Assembly: GCA_041687435.1 (NCBI GenBank)
Contig: JAWLBX010000011.1
Coordinates: 58,593 to 122,592 of the forward strand
DNA from: JACKII01 sp041687435
GTDB lineage: Bacteria; Pseudomonadota; Alphaproteobacteria; Bin95
DNA: 64,000 nt
Direction: 5' to 3'
A program made the position numbers and the translations under genes. Numbering within the stretch: the first letter of the stretch is position 1; each line of letters opens with the position of its first letter. Shown here in pieces: positions 43,364-52,871 of the stretch. Under the pieces are notes generated by a model. That model saw nothing but the letters and a program-made list of their open reading frames with translations. It was not told the origin of the DNA and did not search any database.

Positions 43364-44284
43364 TCAGATCATCGGCATGCCGGCGTGCATGTTGCGGCTG
43401 TCGCCCAGCTTGGAGAAGCCGTTGGAGAGGCTCGGCATGGCGATTTCCTCGATAGTCTCCGGCGTCCAACCGCCCTCGCGGTGCACCATGCGGACGGGCA
43501 GCATGGAGCCGTAGAGCGTCAGTTCCGCCGCGCGCTGGTGGAACACTTGCCCGTTGACATAGTCGGCCTTCGGGCTTGCCAGAAACACACAAAGCGGCGC
43601 GATCGCATCGGCGCGGGAGCGGTTCAGGCGCTCGTCGCGGACGGCGGCGGCCTGCGGGTCCTTCGGCGTCGGCACGCTGCGGGTCATACGCGTATCCGCG
43701 GAGGGCAGGATGGCGTTCGCCGTGATGCCCTTGGACGCGTTTTCCATCGCCACGATCTTGGTCAGCGCGACGATGCCCATCTTGGCAGCGCCGTAGTTGG
43801 CCTGACCGACATTGCCGAGCACGCCGCTGGTCGAACTGACATTGATGATGCGGCCGAATTCCTGATCGCGGAACAGGTTGATCGCAGCGCGGTTGACGTT
43901 GAAATGGCCGGTCAGGTGAACGTCGATCACCGCCTGCCAGTCATCCGGGCTCATCTTGTGAAACATGCGGTCGCGCAGGATGCCGGCCGGGTTGAAGACA
44001 ATGTGACAACCGCCGAGTTCATCGCGCGCCTGCTCCACCATGCCGAGGCAATCCTCGAAGCTGGTGACAGAGCCGAAATTCGCCACAGCCTCGCCGCCGG
44101 CGGCCTTGATCTGGTTGACGATGTCCTGGGCGGGCGTGGTGTCGCCGCCCTCGCCGCCACCGCTGACGCCAGGATCGTTGACCAAAACCTTCGCGCCATT
44201 CGCCGCCATCAGCTTCGCCACTTCCGCGCCAACGCCACGGCCGGAGCCGGTGCAAATCGCTACACGCCCATCGAGCATACCCAT
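43364..44284 (-). CDS. SDR family oxidoreductase
   Basis: A 306-residue short-chain dehydrogenase. The cofactor loop is TGSGRGVGAEVA; the catalytic serine is in INVSSTSG and the Tyr/Lys in ANYGAAKMG. The C-terminal extension and the insertion GVSGGGEGGDTTPAQDIV resemble the bacterial 3-hydroxyacyl-CoA dehydrogenase (HSD17B4-like) group. The ATG at 44284 has AAGGA about ten bases upstream. It diverges from the flavoprotein gene. Confidence 0.88.
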   Translation of the reverse strand: MGMLDGRVAICTGSGRGVGAEVAKLMAANGAKVLVNDPGVSGGGEGGDTTPAQDIVNQIKAAGGEAVANFGSVTSFEDCLGMVEQARDELGGCHIVFNPAGILRDRMFHKMSPDDWQAVIDVHLTGHFNVNRAAINLFRDQEFGRIINVSSTSGVLGNVGQANYGAAKMGIVALTKIVAMENASKGITANAILPSADTRMTRSVPTPKDPQAAAVRDERLNRSRADAIAPLCVFLASPKADYVNGQVFHQRAAELTLYGSMLPVRMVHREGGWTPETIEEIAMPSLSNGFSKLGDSRNMHAGMPMI

Positions 44285-44450
44285 AGGTGGTGTTTCCTTC
44301 TCATCGATATGGTTGGTTATTCCCAAAGAAAGGCTAGTCCGGTTTGATGAAACCTGTCCAGCGCCAGGATGCGCCTGTGCAAGGCTTTACGTTCCGGCGG
44401 CGGGCGGTTTATGACAGAAGCCTCCGTCTTTCGCAGGAGCCTGCCGCACC

Positions 44451-45860
44451 ATGACCGACACTGCTACCCCTTATCTGCGCAACGACACCGGTATCGGCCT
44501 GGCCGTGGAGGAAGCGAGAGCCCTGCTCGGCGACCGGCTGTCCACCGGCCAGGCAGTGCGCGACCAGCACGCCCGCGGCGAGGATTATTTCACCCCGGCC
44601 CCGCCGGACGCCGTCGCCTTCGTCCAATCGACCGAGGAAGTGGCTGCCGTCGTTAAGGTCTGCGCCCGGCACAAGGTACCGGTGATCGCCTGGGGCACCG
44701 GTACCTCGCTCGAAGGCCATGTGACGGCGCCGCAGGGTGGCATCACCATCGACCTGTCGGGCATGGACCAGGTGCTGCAAGTCAATGCCTCGGACATGGA
44801 TTGCCGCGTGCAGGCCGGTGTCACGCGCAAGGCGCTGAACGCGCACATCCGCGACACCGGTCTGATGTTTCCGGTCGACCCTGGCGCCGACGCCTCACTG
44901 GGCGGCATGGCCTCGGTCTGTGCCAGCGGCACCAATGCGGTGCGCTACGGCACGATGAAGGAAAACGTGCTGGGGCTGACCGTGGTTACCCCGGACGGCA
45001 CCATCATCAAGACCGGCGGCCGCGCGCGCAAGACCTCCGCCGGCTACGATCTCACCCACCTCTATGTCGGCAGCGAGGGCACACTTGGCATCATCACCGA
45101 GGTGCAGCTTCGCCTCTATGGCATTCCGGAGGCAATGGCCGCGGCGATCTGCCAATACGACGATCTGCAAAGCGCCGTCGATACCGTGGTGACCGTGCTC
45201 CAATACGGCATTCCCGTCGCCCGCATGGAGTTGCTGGACGAGGCCCAGATGGCGGCCTGTATCGCCTTCTCCAAGCTGGACGAGTTGCAGCCAAAGCCGA
45301 CCCTGTTCTTTGAATTCCATGGCTCCGAAGCCAGCACCAGGGAACAGGCGGAAACGGTCCAGGGCATTGCCGAGGAATTCGGCGGCAGCCAGTTCTCCTG
45401 GGCGACGCGCGAGGAAGACCGCAACCGGCTGTGGGAAGCCCGGCACAACGCCTATTACGCCTGCCTCGCCATGGCGCCGGGCAAGCGTGGCTGGGCGACC
45501 GACGTGGTGGTGCCGATCAGCCGGCTGGCCGAATGCATTCTGGAAACCAAGCAGGATATCGGCGCAAACGGCCTTTACGCGCCGATCTGCGGCCATGTCG
45601 GCGACGGCAATTTCCACTGCTGCCTCATGCTGGACCCAGAGGTGGAGGCCGAGAAGCAGGCGGCGCACGATTTCTCGAAGCGCCTGGTCGACCGGGCGCT
45701 GGCCATGGGCGGCACCTGCACCGGCGAGCACGGCGTCGGCATTGGCAAGATCGGCTCGCTGCAGAAGGAAACTGGCGAGGCCTACGAATACATGCGCCGG
45801 ATCAAGCAGGCGCTGGACCCGGACAACATCATGAACCCGGGCAAGGTGGTGGTGTTATAG
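44451..45860 (+). CDS. FAD-binding oxidoreductase, GlcD/D-lactate dehydrogenase type
   Basis: A 469-residue flavoenzyme of the GlcD/LDHD family. The FAD_binding_4 domain has GTGTSLEGHV and LGGMASVCASGTNAVRYGTMKENV, and the C-terminal domain has HVGDGNFHC and TGEHGVGIGK. These proteins oxidise D-2-hydroxy acids such as D-lactate or glycolate and pass electrons to the respiratory chain. GlcE/GlcF partners are absent, so a stand-alone D-2-hydroxyacid dehydrogenase is more likely than glycolate oxidase. GGAGC precedes the ATG. Confidence 0.92.
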   Translation: MTDTATPYLRNDTGIGLAVEEARALLGDRLSTGQAVRDQHARGEDYFTPAPPDAVAFVQSTEEVAAVVKVCARHKVPVIAWGTGTSLEGHVTAPQGGITIDLSGMDQVLQVNASDMDCRVQAGVTRKALNAHIRDTGLMFPVDPGADASLGGMASVCASGTNAVRYGTMKENVLGLTVVTPDGTIIKTGGRARKTSAGYDLTHLYVGSEGTLGIITEVQLRLYGIPEAMAAAICQYDDLQSAVDTVVTVLQYGIPVARMELLDEAQMAACIAFSKLDELQPKPTLFFEFHGSEASTREQAETVQGIAEEFGGSQFSWATREEDRNRLWEARHNAYYACLAMAPGKRGWATDVVVPISRLAECILETKQDIGANGLYAPICGHVGDGNFHCCLMLDPEVEAEKQAAHDFSKRLVDRALAMGGTCTGEHGVGIGKIGSLQKETGEAYEYMRRIKQALDPDNIMNPGKVVVL

Positions 45861-45881
45861 ACATTCGGTCCGCCCTTGGGC

Positions 45882-45921
45882 TGTTTCCCTGAGCCTGCTG
45901 CGGCCCAGGCTCAGGGAAACA
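45882..45921. terminator. long hairpin between convergent genes
   Basis: Perfect 15-base arms (45882-45896 and 45907-45921) close a 10-base loop. The outer bases can extend the stem with a bulge. There is no T-tract, but the position between two convergent stops supports a bidirectional terminator. Confidence 0.65.
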
Positions 45922-45950
45922 AGGCGGCGCATTCGAAACAAGCCGCCCCG

Positions 45951-46739
45951 TCAGTATGGGCTGCCGCTCTCCTTCTTCACCGCGCCCTTCATCTTGCCCA
46001 GCTCCTGCTGGCAGCCAATGGCCATCATGCGGCTGTCGTTGGCGATGGTGGTGAGCAGGAAGCCGGCGTCGATCATCTTTAGCGCGAATTCCGCCGTGCC
46101 GCAGTGCAGGCCGGCCGGAACGCCGTGTTTTTTCGCGCCCGCCAGAATATCCATCATCTTGTCATATACGAACTGGTCGGTCGGATCGAGCACCGGGTTG
46201 CGGCCATAGCTAAGCGCCAAGTCGGATGGGCCGATATAGATGCCGTCCAGGCCCGGCGTGCTGAGGATCTCGTCCAGATTCTGCACCGCCTGGTCGGTCT
46301 CGATCATGGCGATGGCCAGCACGGTGTCGTTGGCCTCTTTCACATAGTCACTGCCGGAATACAGCACCGCCCGGATCGGCCCGTTGGAGCGGTAGCCGAC
46401 CGGCGGGTATTTCACGGCACCCACAAACGCCTCACATTCGGCGCGGCTGTTGATCATCGGCGCGATGATGCCCTGGGCGCCCGCATCCAGCAGCTTCATG
46501 ATCGCCGCCGGATCGTTCCACGGCACGCGCGCCATCGGCGGCTTCGAGGTGGTGGAGATCGCCTGGAACATGTGCACCGCGTCGATGTAGTCGATCAGGC
46601 CGTGCTGACAGTCGACCGTGATCGCGTCCCAGTCCTGATGGGCCATCACCTCGGCGGAGAAGCTGGACGGGATCGCGCACCAGCCGTTGACGATGGGCTT
46701 GCCGGCCTTCCAGGCCTCGCGAACGGGGTTCGGTCTCAT
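45951..46739 (-). CDS. HpcH/HpaI aldolase family protein
   Basis: A 262-residue class-II (metal-dependent) aldolase. Active-site segments are ITVDCQHGLIDY, AMIETDQAVQN and IYIGPSDLALSYG. Family members cleave 2-keto-3-deoxy or 4-hydroxy-2-oxo acids to pyruvate and an aldehyde. Its ATG overlaps the stop of the upstream 2-hydroxyacid dehydrogenase by four bases, so the two belong to one catabolic unit; the carbon source is unknown. Confidence 0.92.
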   Translation of the reverse strand: MRPNPVREAWKAGKPIVNGWCAIPSSFSAEVMAHQDWDAITVDCQHGLIDYIDAVHMFQAISTTSKPPMARVPWNDPAAIMKLLDAGAQGIIAPMINSRAECEAFVGAVKYPPVGYRSNGPIRAVLYSGSDYVKEANDTVLAIAMIETDQAVQNLDEILSTPGLDGIYIGPSDLALSYGRNPVLDPTDQFVYDKMMDILAGAKKHGVPAGLHCGTAEFALKMIDAGFLLTTIANDSRMMAIGCQQELGKMKGAVKKESGSPY

Positions 46740-47707
46740 TTCAGCACCTCCTTGTTGATGACGTTGTCGGGGTTGAGCTTGCCGTCGAAGCAATCGACCA
46801 CATTCTGCGCGGAGGCCGCACCCATCCGGAACATGCTTTCCTGGGTCACGCCGGCCGAATGCGGCGAGACAATGATGTTGTCGAGCTCGAACAGCGGGTT
46901 GTCCGGCGTCGCCGGCTCCACCACGAACGGGTCGATACCGGCGCCGGCAATCACGTTGCGCTTCAGGCAGTCGTAGAGCGCTGCCTCGTCAATGATGCCG
47001 CCGCGGGCGGTGTTGACGACGAAAGCGGTCGGCTTCATCGCCTCCATCTCTGCCTTGCCGACCATGCCCGTCGTCTCCTCGTTCTTCGGGCAGTTGACAG
47101 AGACGAAATCCATCTCGCCCAGCACGGCGCGCCAGTCGGCCACCGGCTCCGCGCCTGCCGTGACGATGGCGTCCTGAACGACGTAGGGGTCGTGCACGAA
47201 CACGCTCATGCCCATCGCGTTCAGCATCGGCACCAGCCGCCGACCGATCCGGCCGAAGCCCAGCACCAGCACGTTCTTGCCAGCGAGATCGTAGGCGGGC
47301 AGTTCGAAGCGGATGTTCCAGTTGCCCTTGCGCACCTCCCGGTCGTACTCGCGGGCCCGCTTGGCACAGGCCATCATGAAGAACAGGGAATGCTCGGCCA
47401 CGGTGATCGAGTTGGCGATGCCGACCACCGCCAAGGGAATGCCGGCCTTGGTCAGGGCCGGCACGTTGACCGCATCATAGCCGACGCCGTGCCGGGCGAC
47501 GATCTTCAGCCGGTCCGCCTTCTCGATTATCGCCGGCGTGAACGGCGCCACGCCCAGAATAGCGGCATCATAGTTGCCGATATGCTGAAGGATGTTCGCC
47601 TCGGAGACTTCCGTGAAGCGTTCCACCTCGATATCGGGGCGTTCGGAAAATACGGACATCAACCCGTCCGACAGGGGCATTTGCACCATCACGCGGTATT
47701 TTGGCAT
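46736..47707 (-). CDS. D-2-hydroxyacid dehydrogenase (NAD-dependent)
   Basis: A 323-residue dehydrogenase of the phosphoglycerate dehydrogenase-like family. The NAD loop is VLGFGRIGRRL; the catalytic arginine is in VNTARGG and the histidine in SPHSAGVT. It interconverts a 2-hydroxy acid and a 2-oxo acid. Overlap with the HpcH aldolase gene suggests it supplies or consumes that enzyme's oxo-acid. Confidence 0.92.
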   Translation of the reverse strand: MPKYRVMVQMPLSDGLMSVFSERPDIEVERFTEVSEANILQHIGNYDAAILGVAPFTPAIIEKADRLKIVARHGVGYDAVNVPALTKAGIPLAVVGIANSITVAEHSLFFMMACAKRAREYDREVRKGNWNIRFELPAYDLAGKNVLVLGFGRIGRRLVPMLNAMGMSVFVHDPYVVQDAIVTAGAEPVADWRAVLGEMDFVSVNCPKNEETTGMVGKAEMEAMKPTAFVVNTARGGIIDEAALYDCLKRNVIAGAGIDPFVVEPATPDNPLFELDNIIVSPHSAGVTQESMFRMGAASAQNVVDCFDGKLNPDNVINKEVLK

Positions 47708-47781
47708 AGGCGGTTTCCTGCTGCGTCATTCTCGATTACCCGCCAAGATAGAGCATGAGAGGCCCTATCGGGCAAGCACAG

Positions 47782-48990
47782 TCATAGCGGTTTCGGCTTG
47801 CCGGCCCTGGAGGCGAAGGCGGAGGCCAGCACGCAATAGAGCGCGGCCGCCCAGGCGACCGTCTCCACGCTGGTGCCGACATCGAAGGCGACGCCCATCA
47901 CCATCGGGCCGAGGCCGGTGGAAAACACCATAAACGAGGTTCCGAACGCCCGGATCGCGCCGACATGGGCAACGCCGTACAGCTCCGCCCAGAGCGAACT
48001 CAGCACCACCGAACTCACGCCGGAGCCGAAGCCCAACAGGCCCAAAAAGATCGGCGGCCACCAGAGCGAAAATCCCAACGCAAGCGAAACGCAGCACAAG
48101 GCGAGCGGCGTCAGGTAAAACGGCACCATGCGCCTGGCGGTAAACCGGTCCACCAACGACCCGCCCGTCAGCATTCCCAACACGGAGGAGGCGGCATAGG
48201 CGGAAAACGAGGCCGCCATCAACTCGATCGGCCAACCTTTCGCGCCCGCCAGATGTACCTGGTGGAACACGAAGCCGGTGGAAACGAACGCCGGCGTCAG
48301 CAGCACCGGCATCCGCATCCACAGGCCTGGATCGCGCAGCATCTGGCCAACCTTATAGCCCTCGTTGGAATTGACGCCATGCCGTCGCGCCAGCGTTTCC
48401 GCCCGGGCCGAAAGGTCTTCGCCGCGGATCAGCCAGAGGGCCAACGGCAGCAGCAGTAGGATCAGCCCTGCCGTAATCCACCACGTCTCCCGCCAGGTCA
48501 GGAAGGCCAGCAGCGTCACGACAAAAGGAGGCGCCACCGCCGCGCCCAGGGCCTGCCCCAGCTGGGCCGTGCTGATCGCGCGGCCGCGTTCGGCTACGAA
48601 ATAGCGGGCCATGGCCGTAATGCCGATATGGGTGGACATGCCCTGGCCCATCAGACGCAGCCCGTAGATAGCCACCGCGCAACTGACGGCCCCCCAGGTG
48701 AAACCCATGAAGGTCGCGATGCCAGCCAAGCCCAGCAGGGTCAGCGTCGTGGTGCGTTCGATGCTCCAATGATCGACCACCCGGCCCAGCCAGATGATCG
48801 TGGCAGCACTGGCCAGCGTGCCGGCCATATAGACCGTGCCGAACTCACCGTGCGACAGGCCGAATTCCGCCCGTATCTCGCCGCCGAACAGGGAGATGAA
48901 GAACGTCTGACCGCCGCTGGAAAGGAAACAGAGCGCGAAGCCGAAGCCGATCAGCCTAGCATTGGCGCGCAGAAAGCCGAAAGAGAACAT
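47782..48990 (-). CDS. MFS transporter
   Basis: A 402-residue major-facilitator permease with about twelve hydrophobic helices and a central loop (GEDLSARAETLARRHG). It resembles the OFA/monocarboxylate-type branch in general layout. The ATG at 48990 was chosen; the 36-codon extension above it is not hydrophobic and runs into the promoter of the divergent gene. It lies 74 bases upstream of the 2-hydroxyacid dehydrogenase and may import that pathway's acid. Confidence 0.88.
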   Translation of the reverse strand: MFSFGFLRANARLIGFGFALCFLSSGGQTFFISLFGGEIRAEFGLSHGEFGTVYMAGTLASAATIIWLGRVVDHWSIERTTTLTLLGLAGIATFMGFTWGAVSCAVAIYGLRLMGQGMSTHIGITAMARYFVAERGRAISTAQLGQALGAAVAPPFVVTLLAFLTWRETWWITAGLILLLLPLALWLIRGEDLSARAETLARRHGVNSNEGYKVGQMLRDPGLWMRMPVLLTPAFVSTGFVFHQVHLAGAKGWPIELMAASFSAYAASSVLGMLTGGSLVDRFTARRMVPFYLTPLALCCVSLALGFSLWWPPIFLGLLGFGSGVSSVVLSSLWAELYGVAHVGAIRAFGTSFMVFSTGLGPMVMGVAFDVGTSVETVAWAAALYCVLASAFASRAGKPKPL

Positions 48991-49134
48991 ACCGGCTTGT
49001 TTAGACCAAGTGTTTGTGCCCTGCCAATGCGCGCGGGGACGCGGCGTTTCTGGGAGTGGGCATCGCCAGCCGGGCATGATAGAAAATTGCCGAAACAAAC
49101 AGCCCTGTCATTCCGCGCGAATAAGGACAGTTCC

Positions 49135-51516
49135 ATGAACGATGCCGTCAACGTAATGGACGTCGATTTCGAGAAATTCGCCATCGGTCAGCCGGTACCG
49201 CGCAAGGAAGACCCGACACTGGTCCGCGGCCAGGGGCGCTATACCGACGACATCAACCTGCCGGGGCAGGCCCATGCCGTCGTGGTGCGCAGCCCGATTG
49301 CGCACGGTGTCATCAAGGCCATAGAGACCGACGACGCCAAGGCCATGCCCGGCGTGCTGGCGGTCTATACCGGTCACGACCTGATCGCCGCCGGGCTTGA
49401 CCGCATGGGCACCGGCATGAGCTTCAAGCAGCGCGACGGTTCGGACATGCCGAAACCGGTGCAGCCGCCGCTCGCCATCGACAAGGTGCGCTATGTCGGC
49501 GATCCGGTCGCCATCGTCGTCGCCGAAACGGCCTACCAAGCGAAGGATGCGGCGGAGGCGGTGTTCCTCGACATCGAGTCCCTGCCCGCCGTCACCCGCG
49601 CCGCCGAGGCGGTGAAGCCGGATGCGTCGCAACTCTATGATGCGACGCCCGGGAACGTGGTGCTGGACTTCCACCATGGCGAGACGGAGGCCGTGGACAA
49701 GGCCTTTCGGGAGGCCGCGCACGTCGTCTCCATGGCCATCGACAACCCCCGCGTTGTCGTCAACGCGCTGGAGCCGCGGGCGGCGATTGCGGAGTACGAT
49801 GCGGGCGAGCAGCACTATACCCTGCATCTCGGCTGCCAGGGCGCATTTCCGATGCGGAACAATCTGGCGAACGTGCTGGGCGTGGAGCGCGACAAGGTCC
49901 GGGTGCTGATCGGCAATGTCGGCGGCTCGTTCGGCATGAAGTCAGCGGTCTATCCGGAGTATATCGGCATCCTCCATGCCGCCAAGACACTCGGTCGCCC
50001 AGTAAAGTGGACCGACGAGCGTTCCGGCTCCTTCCTCTCCGACAGCCACGGCCGCAGCCATGAGATGAAACAGACCATGGCCTTCGACCGGGACGGGCGC
50101 ATCACCGCGCTGCGGGTCGAAGGCTACGGCAATATCGGCGCCAACCTCTCCAACGGCACGGTCATGCAGCCAACCGGCAACGTCGTAAAAAACACGATCA
50201 GCGTCTATGCGACGCCGCTGCAGGACATCAACACCAAGGCCGTGTTCACCAACGCCACACCGGTAGGTCCCTATCGCGGCGCCGGGCGGCCGGAAAGCAA
50301 TTATTATATCGAACGGCTGCTGGATACGGCGGCGCACGAAATGGGCATCGACCGGATCGAAATCCGCAAGCGCAATCACATCAAGCCGGAGCAATTCCCG
50401 TACCAGACACCCGCCGGCACCACTTACGACAGCGGCGAATTCACCGCTCTGCTGGAAAAGGCGGTGAACGCGGCGGATTACGAGGGCTTCGAGGACCGGC
50501 GGCAGGAAAGCCTCAGCAAGGGCCTGATCCGCGGCCTCGGCATTGGCCAGTATCTGGAGGTGACCGGCCCGCCGTCGAAGGAGATGGGCGGCATCCGGTT
50601 TGAGGATGACGGCAGCGTCACCATCATCACCGGCACGCTCGACTACGGCCAAGGCCACGCGACACCGTTCGCGCAGGTGCTGGCGAGCCGGCTTGGCATT
50701 CCGTTCGACCGGATCAACCTGCTGCAGGGCGACTCGGACGAATTGCTGGCGGGTGGCGGCACCGGCGGCTCCAAGTCAATGATGGCGTCGGGCCAGGCGA
50801 TCTTCGAGGCCGGCGAGATCGTCAAGGAGAACGGCGCCAAGATCGCCGCGCATCTGCTGGAAGCGGCCGCCACCGACATCGAATTCACCATCGGCCCGCG
50901 CGGCGGCGAGTTCGAGATCGTCGGTACCGACCGGCGCATCGGTATCATGGAAATTGCCGAACGCATCCGCAGCGGCGTGGAACTGCCGCCGGATGTGCCG
51001 CAAAGCCTCTCCGTCGCACACGTGGCCGAGGGGCCGCCCTTCGCCTACCCGAACGGCTGCCACATCGCGGAGGTCGAGGTCGACCCCGAAACCGGCGTGG
51101 TCCAGGTGGTGAAGTACACCATGGTCAACGACTTCGGGGTGGTCATCAATCCGATGCTGGTGGAAGGCCAGTCGCACGGGGGCGTCGCCCAGGGCCTGGG
51201 CCAGGCCCTGCTGGAACGGGTGGTCTACGACGCAGAAGGCCAGCCACAGACCGGCAGCTTCATGGATTACGCCATGCCCCGCGCCAGCGACATGCCGATG
51301 ATGGCAACAGAATACCACAACGTCCCGGCCAAGACGAACCTGCTGGGGGTCAAGGGCTGCGGCGAGGCCGGCTGCGCCGGTGCCATGCCCAGCATCATGA
51401 ACGCCCTGGTCGATGCGCTCCGCCGCGAATACGGCATCACGCATATCGACATGCCAGCAACACCACTGCGAGTTTGGGAAGCGATTCAGGCCGCCAGAGC
51501 CAGACAAGCCGCGTAA
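49135..51516 (+). CDS. xanthine dehydrogenase family molybdopterin-binding subunit
   Basis: A 793-residue large subunit of the CoxL/xanthine dehydrogenase family. The N-terminal part begins VPRKEDPTLVRGQGRYTDDI. Molybdopterin contacts include GGSFGMKSAV, VGPYRGAGRPE and the late GCGEAGCAGAMPS with the catalytic glutamate. The CO-dehydrogenase loop is absent, so the substrate is probably an aldehyde or heterocycle. The iron-sulfur and FAD subunits normally encoded next to it are missing. AAGGACAG precedes the ATG. Confidence 0.93.
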   Translation: MNDAVNVMDVDFEKFAIGQPVPRKEDPTLVRGQGRYTDDINLPGQAHAVVVRSPIAHGVIKAIETDDAKAMPGVLAVYTGHDLIAAGLDRMGTGMSFKQRDGSDMPKPVQPPLAIDKVRYVGDPVAIVVAETAYQAKDAAEAVFLDIESLPAVTRAAEAVKPDASQLYDATPGNVVLDFHHGETEAVDKAFREAAHVVSMAIDNPRVVVNALEPRAAIAEYDAGEQHYTLHLGCQGAFPMRNNLANVLGVERDKVRVLIGNVGGSFGMKSAVYPEYIGILHAAKTLGRPVKWTDERSGSFLSDSHGRSHEMKQTMAFDRDGRITALRVEGYGNIGANLSNGTVMQPTGNVVKNTISVYATPLQDINTKAVFTNATPVGPYRGAGRPESNYYIERLLDTAAHEMGIDRIEIRKRNHIKPEQFPYQTPAGTTYDSGEFTALLEKAVNAADYEGFEDRRQESLSKGLIRGLGIGQYLEVTGPPSKEMGGIRFEDDGSVTIITGTLDYGQGHATPFAQVLASRLGIPFDRINLLQGDSDELLAGGGTGGSKSMMASGQAIFEAGEIVKENGAKIAAHLLEAAATDIEFTIGPRGGEFEIVGTDRRIGIMEIAERIRSGVELPPDVPQSLSVAHVAEGPPFAYPNGCHIAEVEVDPETGVVQVVKYTMVNDFGVVINPMLVEGQSHGGVAQGLGQALLERVVYDAEGQPQTGSFMDYAMPRASDMPMMATEYHNVPAKTNLLGVKGCGEAGCAGAMPSIMNALVDALRREYGITHIDMPATPLRVWEAIQAARARQAA

Positions 51517-51574
51517 AAGAGAGGCCGGCGCTGGAACCAGGCTGGCCTGCGTTGCAACCTGCCCGCGGCTGGAA

Positions 51575-52864
51575 TTACGCGGACGCGTCATCCTTGCGTT
51601 GCATCACGGCGCCGAAGAACCCATCGGTATCGTGCTGCGCTGGCGTCAGTTTCAAAAAATCGCCGGTGGCTATATCCGTCAGGACGCTGGATGCAGGAAC
51701 CAGGAAGAAATCCGGGTGCTCTTCCAGGAATTTTACAATCACGTCTTCATTCTCGCGCATCAGAATGGAACAAGTGCCGTAAATCACCCGCCCGCCGGGC
51801 TTCACCATCGAGGAGCCACGGTGCAGCAGCGATTCCTGGATCGCCGTGATCTCGTCCAGATCGGTCCCCTTGGTGCCCCAGCGCGCATCCGGATTGCGGC
51901 GCCATGTTCCAGTACCGGAACACGGGGCATCGACCAGAACCCGGTCGAAATCCCATTTGTGCCGCTTCAGCCATGGGTCACTGGTGCCGGTGATGAGCCG
52001 GCAGCGCGAATTCTGGACGCCGGCGCGGCGCATGCGCTCGCGCGCGCGTTCCAGCTTCTGCTCGTAAATATCGCACGCGGAGATACGGCCGCGATTGTTC
52101 ATCATGGCGGCCAATGCCAGGCTCTTGCCGCCGGCGCCGGCGCAAAGGTCAAGCACGTGCATGCCGGCCTGGGCATCCACAAGCATGGCCAACAATTGCG
52201 AGCCTTCATCCTGCACCTCTACCAAGCCTTGCCGAAAAGCCTGGACCGCACCCAGCGGCGGCCGGCCCTCAACGCGGATGCCAAACGGCGAATGCTGGGT
52301 CGGCCGGCCAAGAATGCCTTCCTCCGCCAGCGCCGCCAACGCCGCATCGCGCTCGATCATCAGCGTGTTGGCGCGCAGGTCGAGCGGTGCCTGGTCCAGC
52401 ATCGCCGTCAGCTCTTCCTCGAGCCGGTCGCCAAGCGAGCGTTGCAGTTCGGCCGCCGCCCATTCCGGCACCTCCAGCCGCACATGCCAGGGCATCTGCT
52501 TCGGGGTCAGGCCGTGGTTGATCACCGCCAGCGCCAATTGCGCCTCAGCCGCGTTTAACGGCCGCGCGCCATAGCGGCCACCGGTGAAGGAGCTGTTGAA
52601 CAGGCTGGGGGCATGCACGGCCTGGTCGATAATCACCCAGCCCCGCGGCATCGGCGGCAGCTTCGCCTGACCCAGCCACCAATCGTACCGGGCACGGTGG
52701 CGGAGCACGCGGAACACTTGGTTGGCGACGACATTGCGATCGCGGGAGCCCATATAACGGCGGAACCGCAACTGGTTGCTGACGACCCGGTCGGCCGGCA
52801 GATCGGTAGAGGCGATCGCGGTCAGGATTTCGATCGATGTCGCGACGCGTGCAGCTGGCGTCAT
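51575..52864 (-). CDS. RsmB/NOP family rRNA cytosine methyltransferase
   Basis: A 429-residue SAM-dependent m5C methyltransferase. An N-terminal NusB-like region precedes the catalytic domain, which has the SAM loop LDLCAGAGGKSLAL and the two catalytic cysteines in VDAPCSGTG and YGTCSIL. These residues define the RsmB/Sun/NOL1 family, which modifies 16S rRNA. The ATG at 52864 lies seven bases after the Smr stop, so the genes are probably cotranscribed. Confidence 0.93.
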   Translation of the reverse strand: MTPAARVATSIEILTAIASTDLPADRVVSNQLRFRRYMGSRDRNVVANQVFRVLRHRARYDWWLGQAKLPPMPRGWVIIDQAVHAPSLFNSSFTGGRYGARPLNAAEAQLALAVINHGLTPKQMPWHVRLEVPEWAAAELQRSLGDRLEEELTAMLDQAPLDLRANTLMIERDAALAALAEEGILGRPTQHSPFGIRVEGRPPLGAVQAFRQGLVEVQDEGSQLLAMLVDAQAGMHVLDLCAGAGGKSLALAAMMNNRGRISACDIYEQKLERARERMRRAGVQNSRCRLITGTSDPWLKRHKWDFDRVLVDAPCSGTGTWRRNPDARWGTKGTDLDEITAIQESLLHRGSSMVKPGGRVIYGTCSILMRENEDVIVKFLEEHPDFFLVPASSVLTDIATGDFLKLTPAQHDTDGFFGAVMQRKDDASA

Positions 52865-52871
52865 TCGGAAC

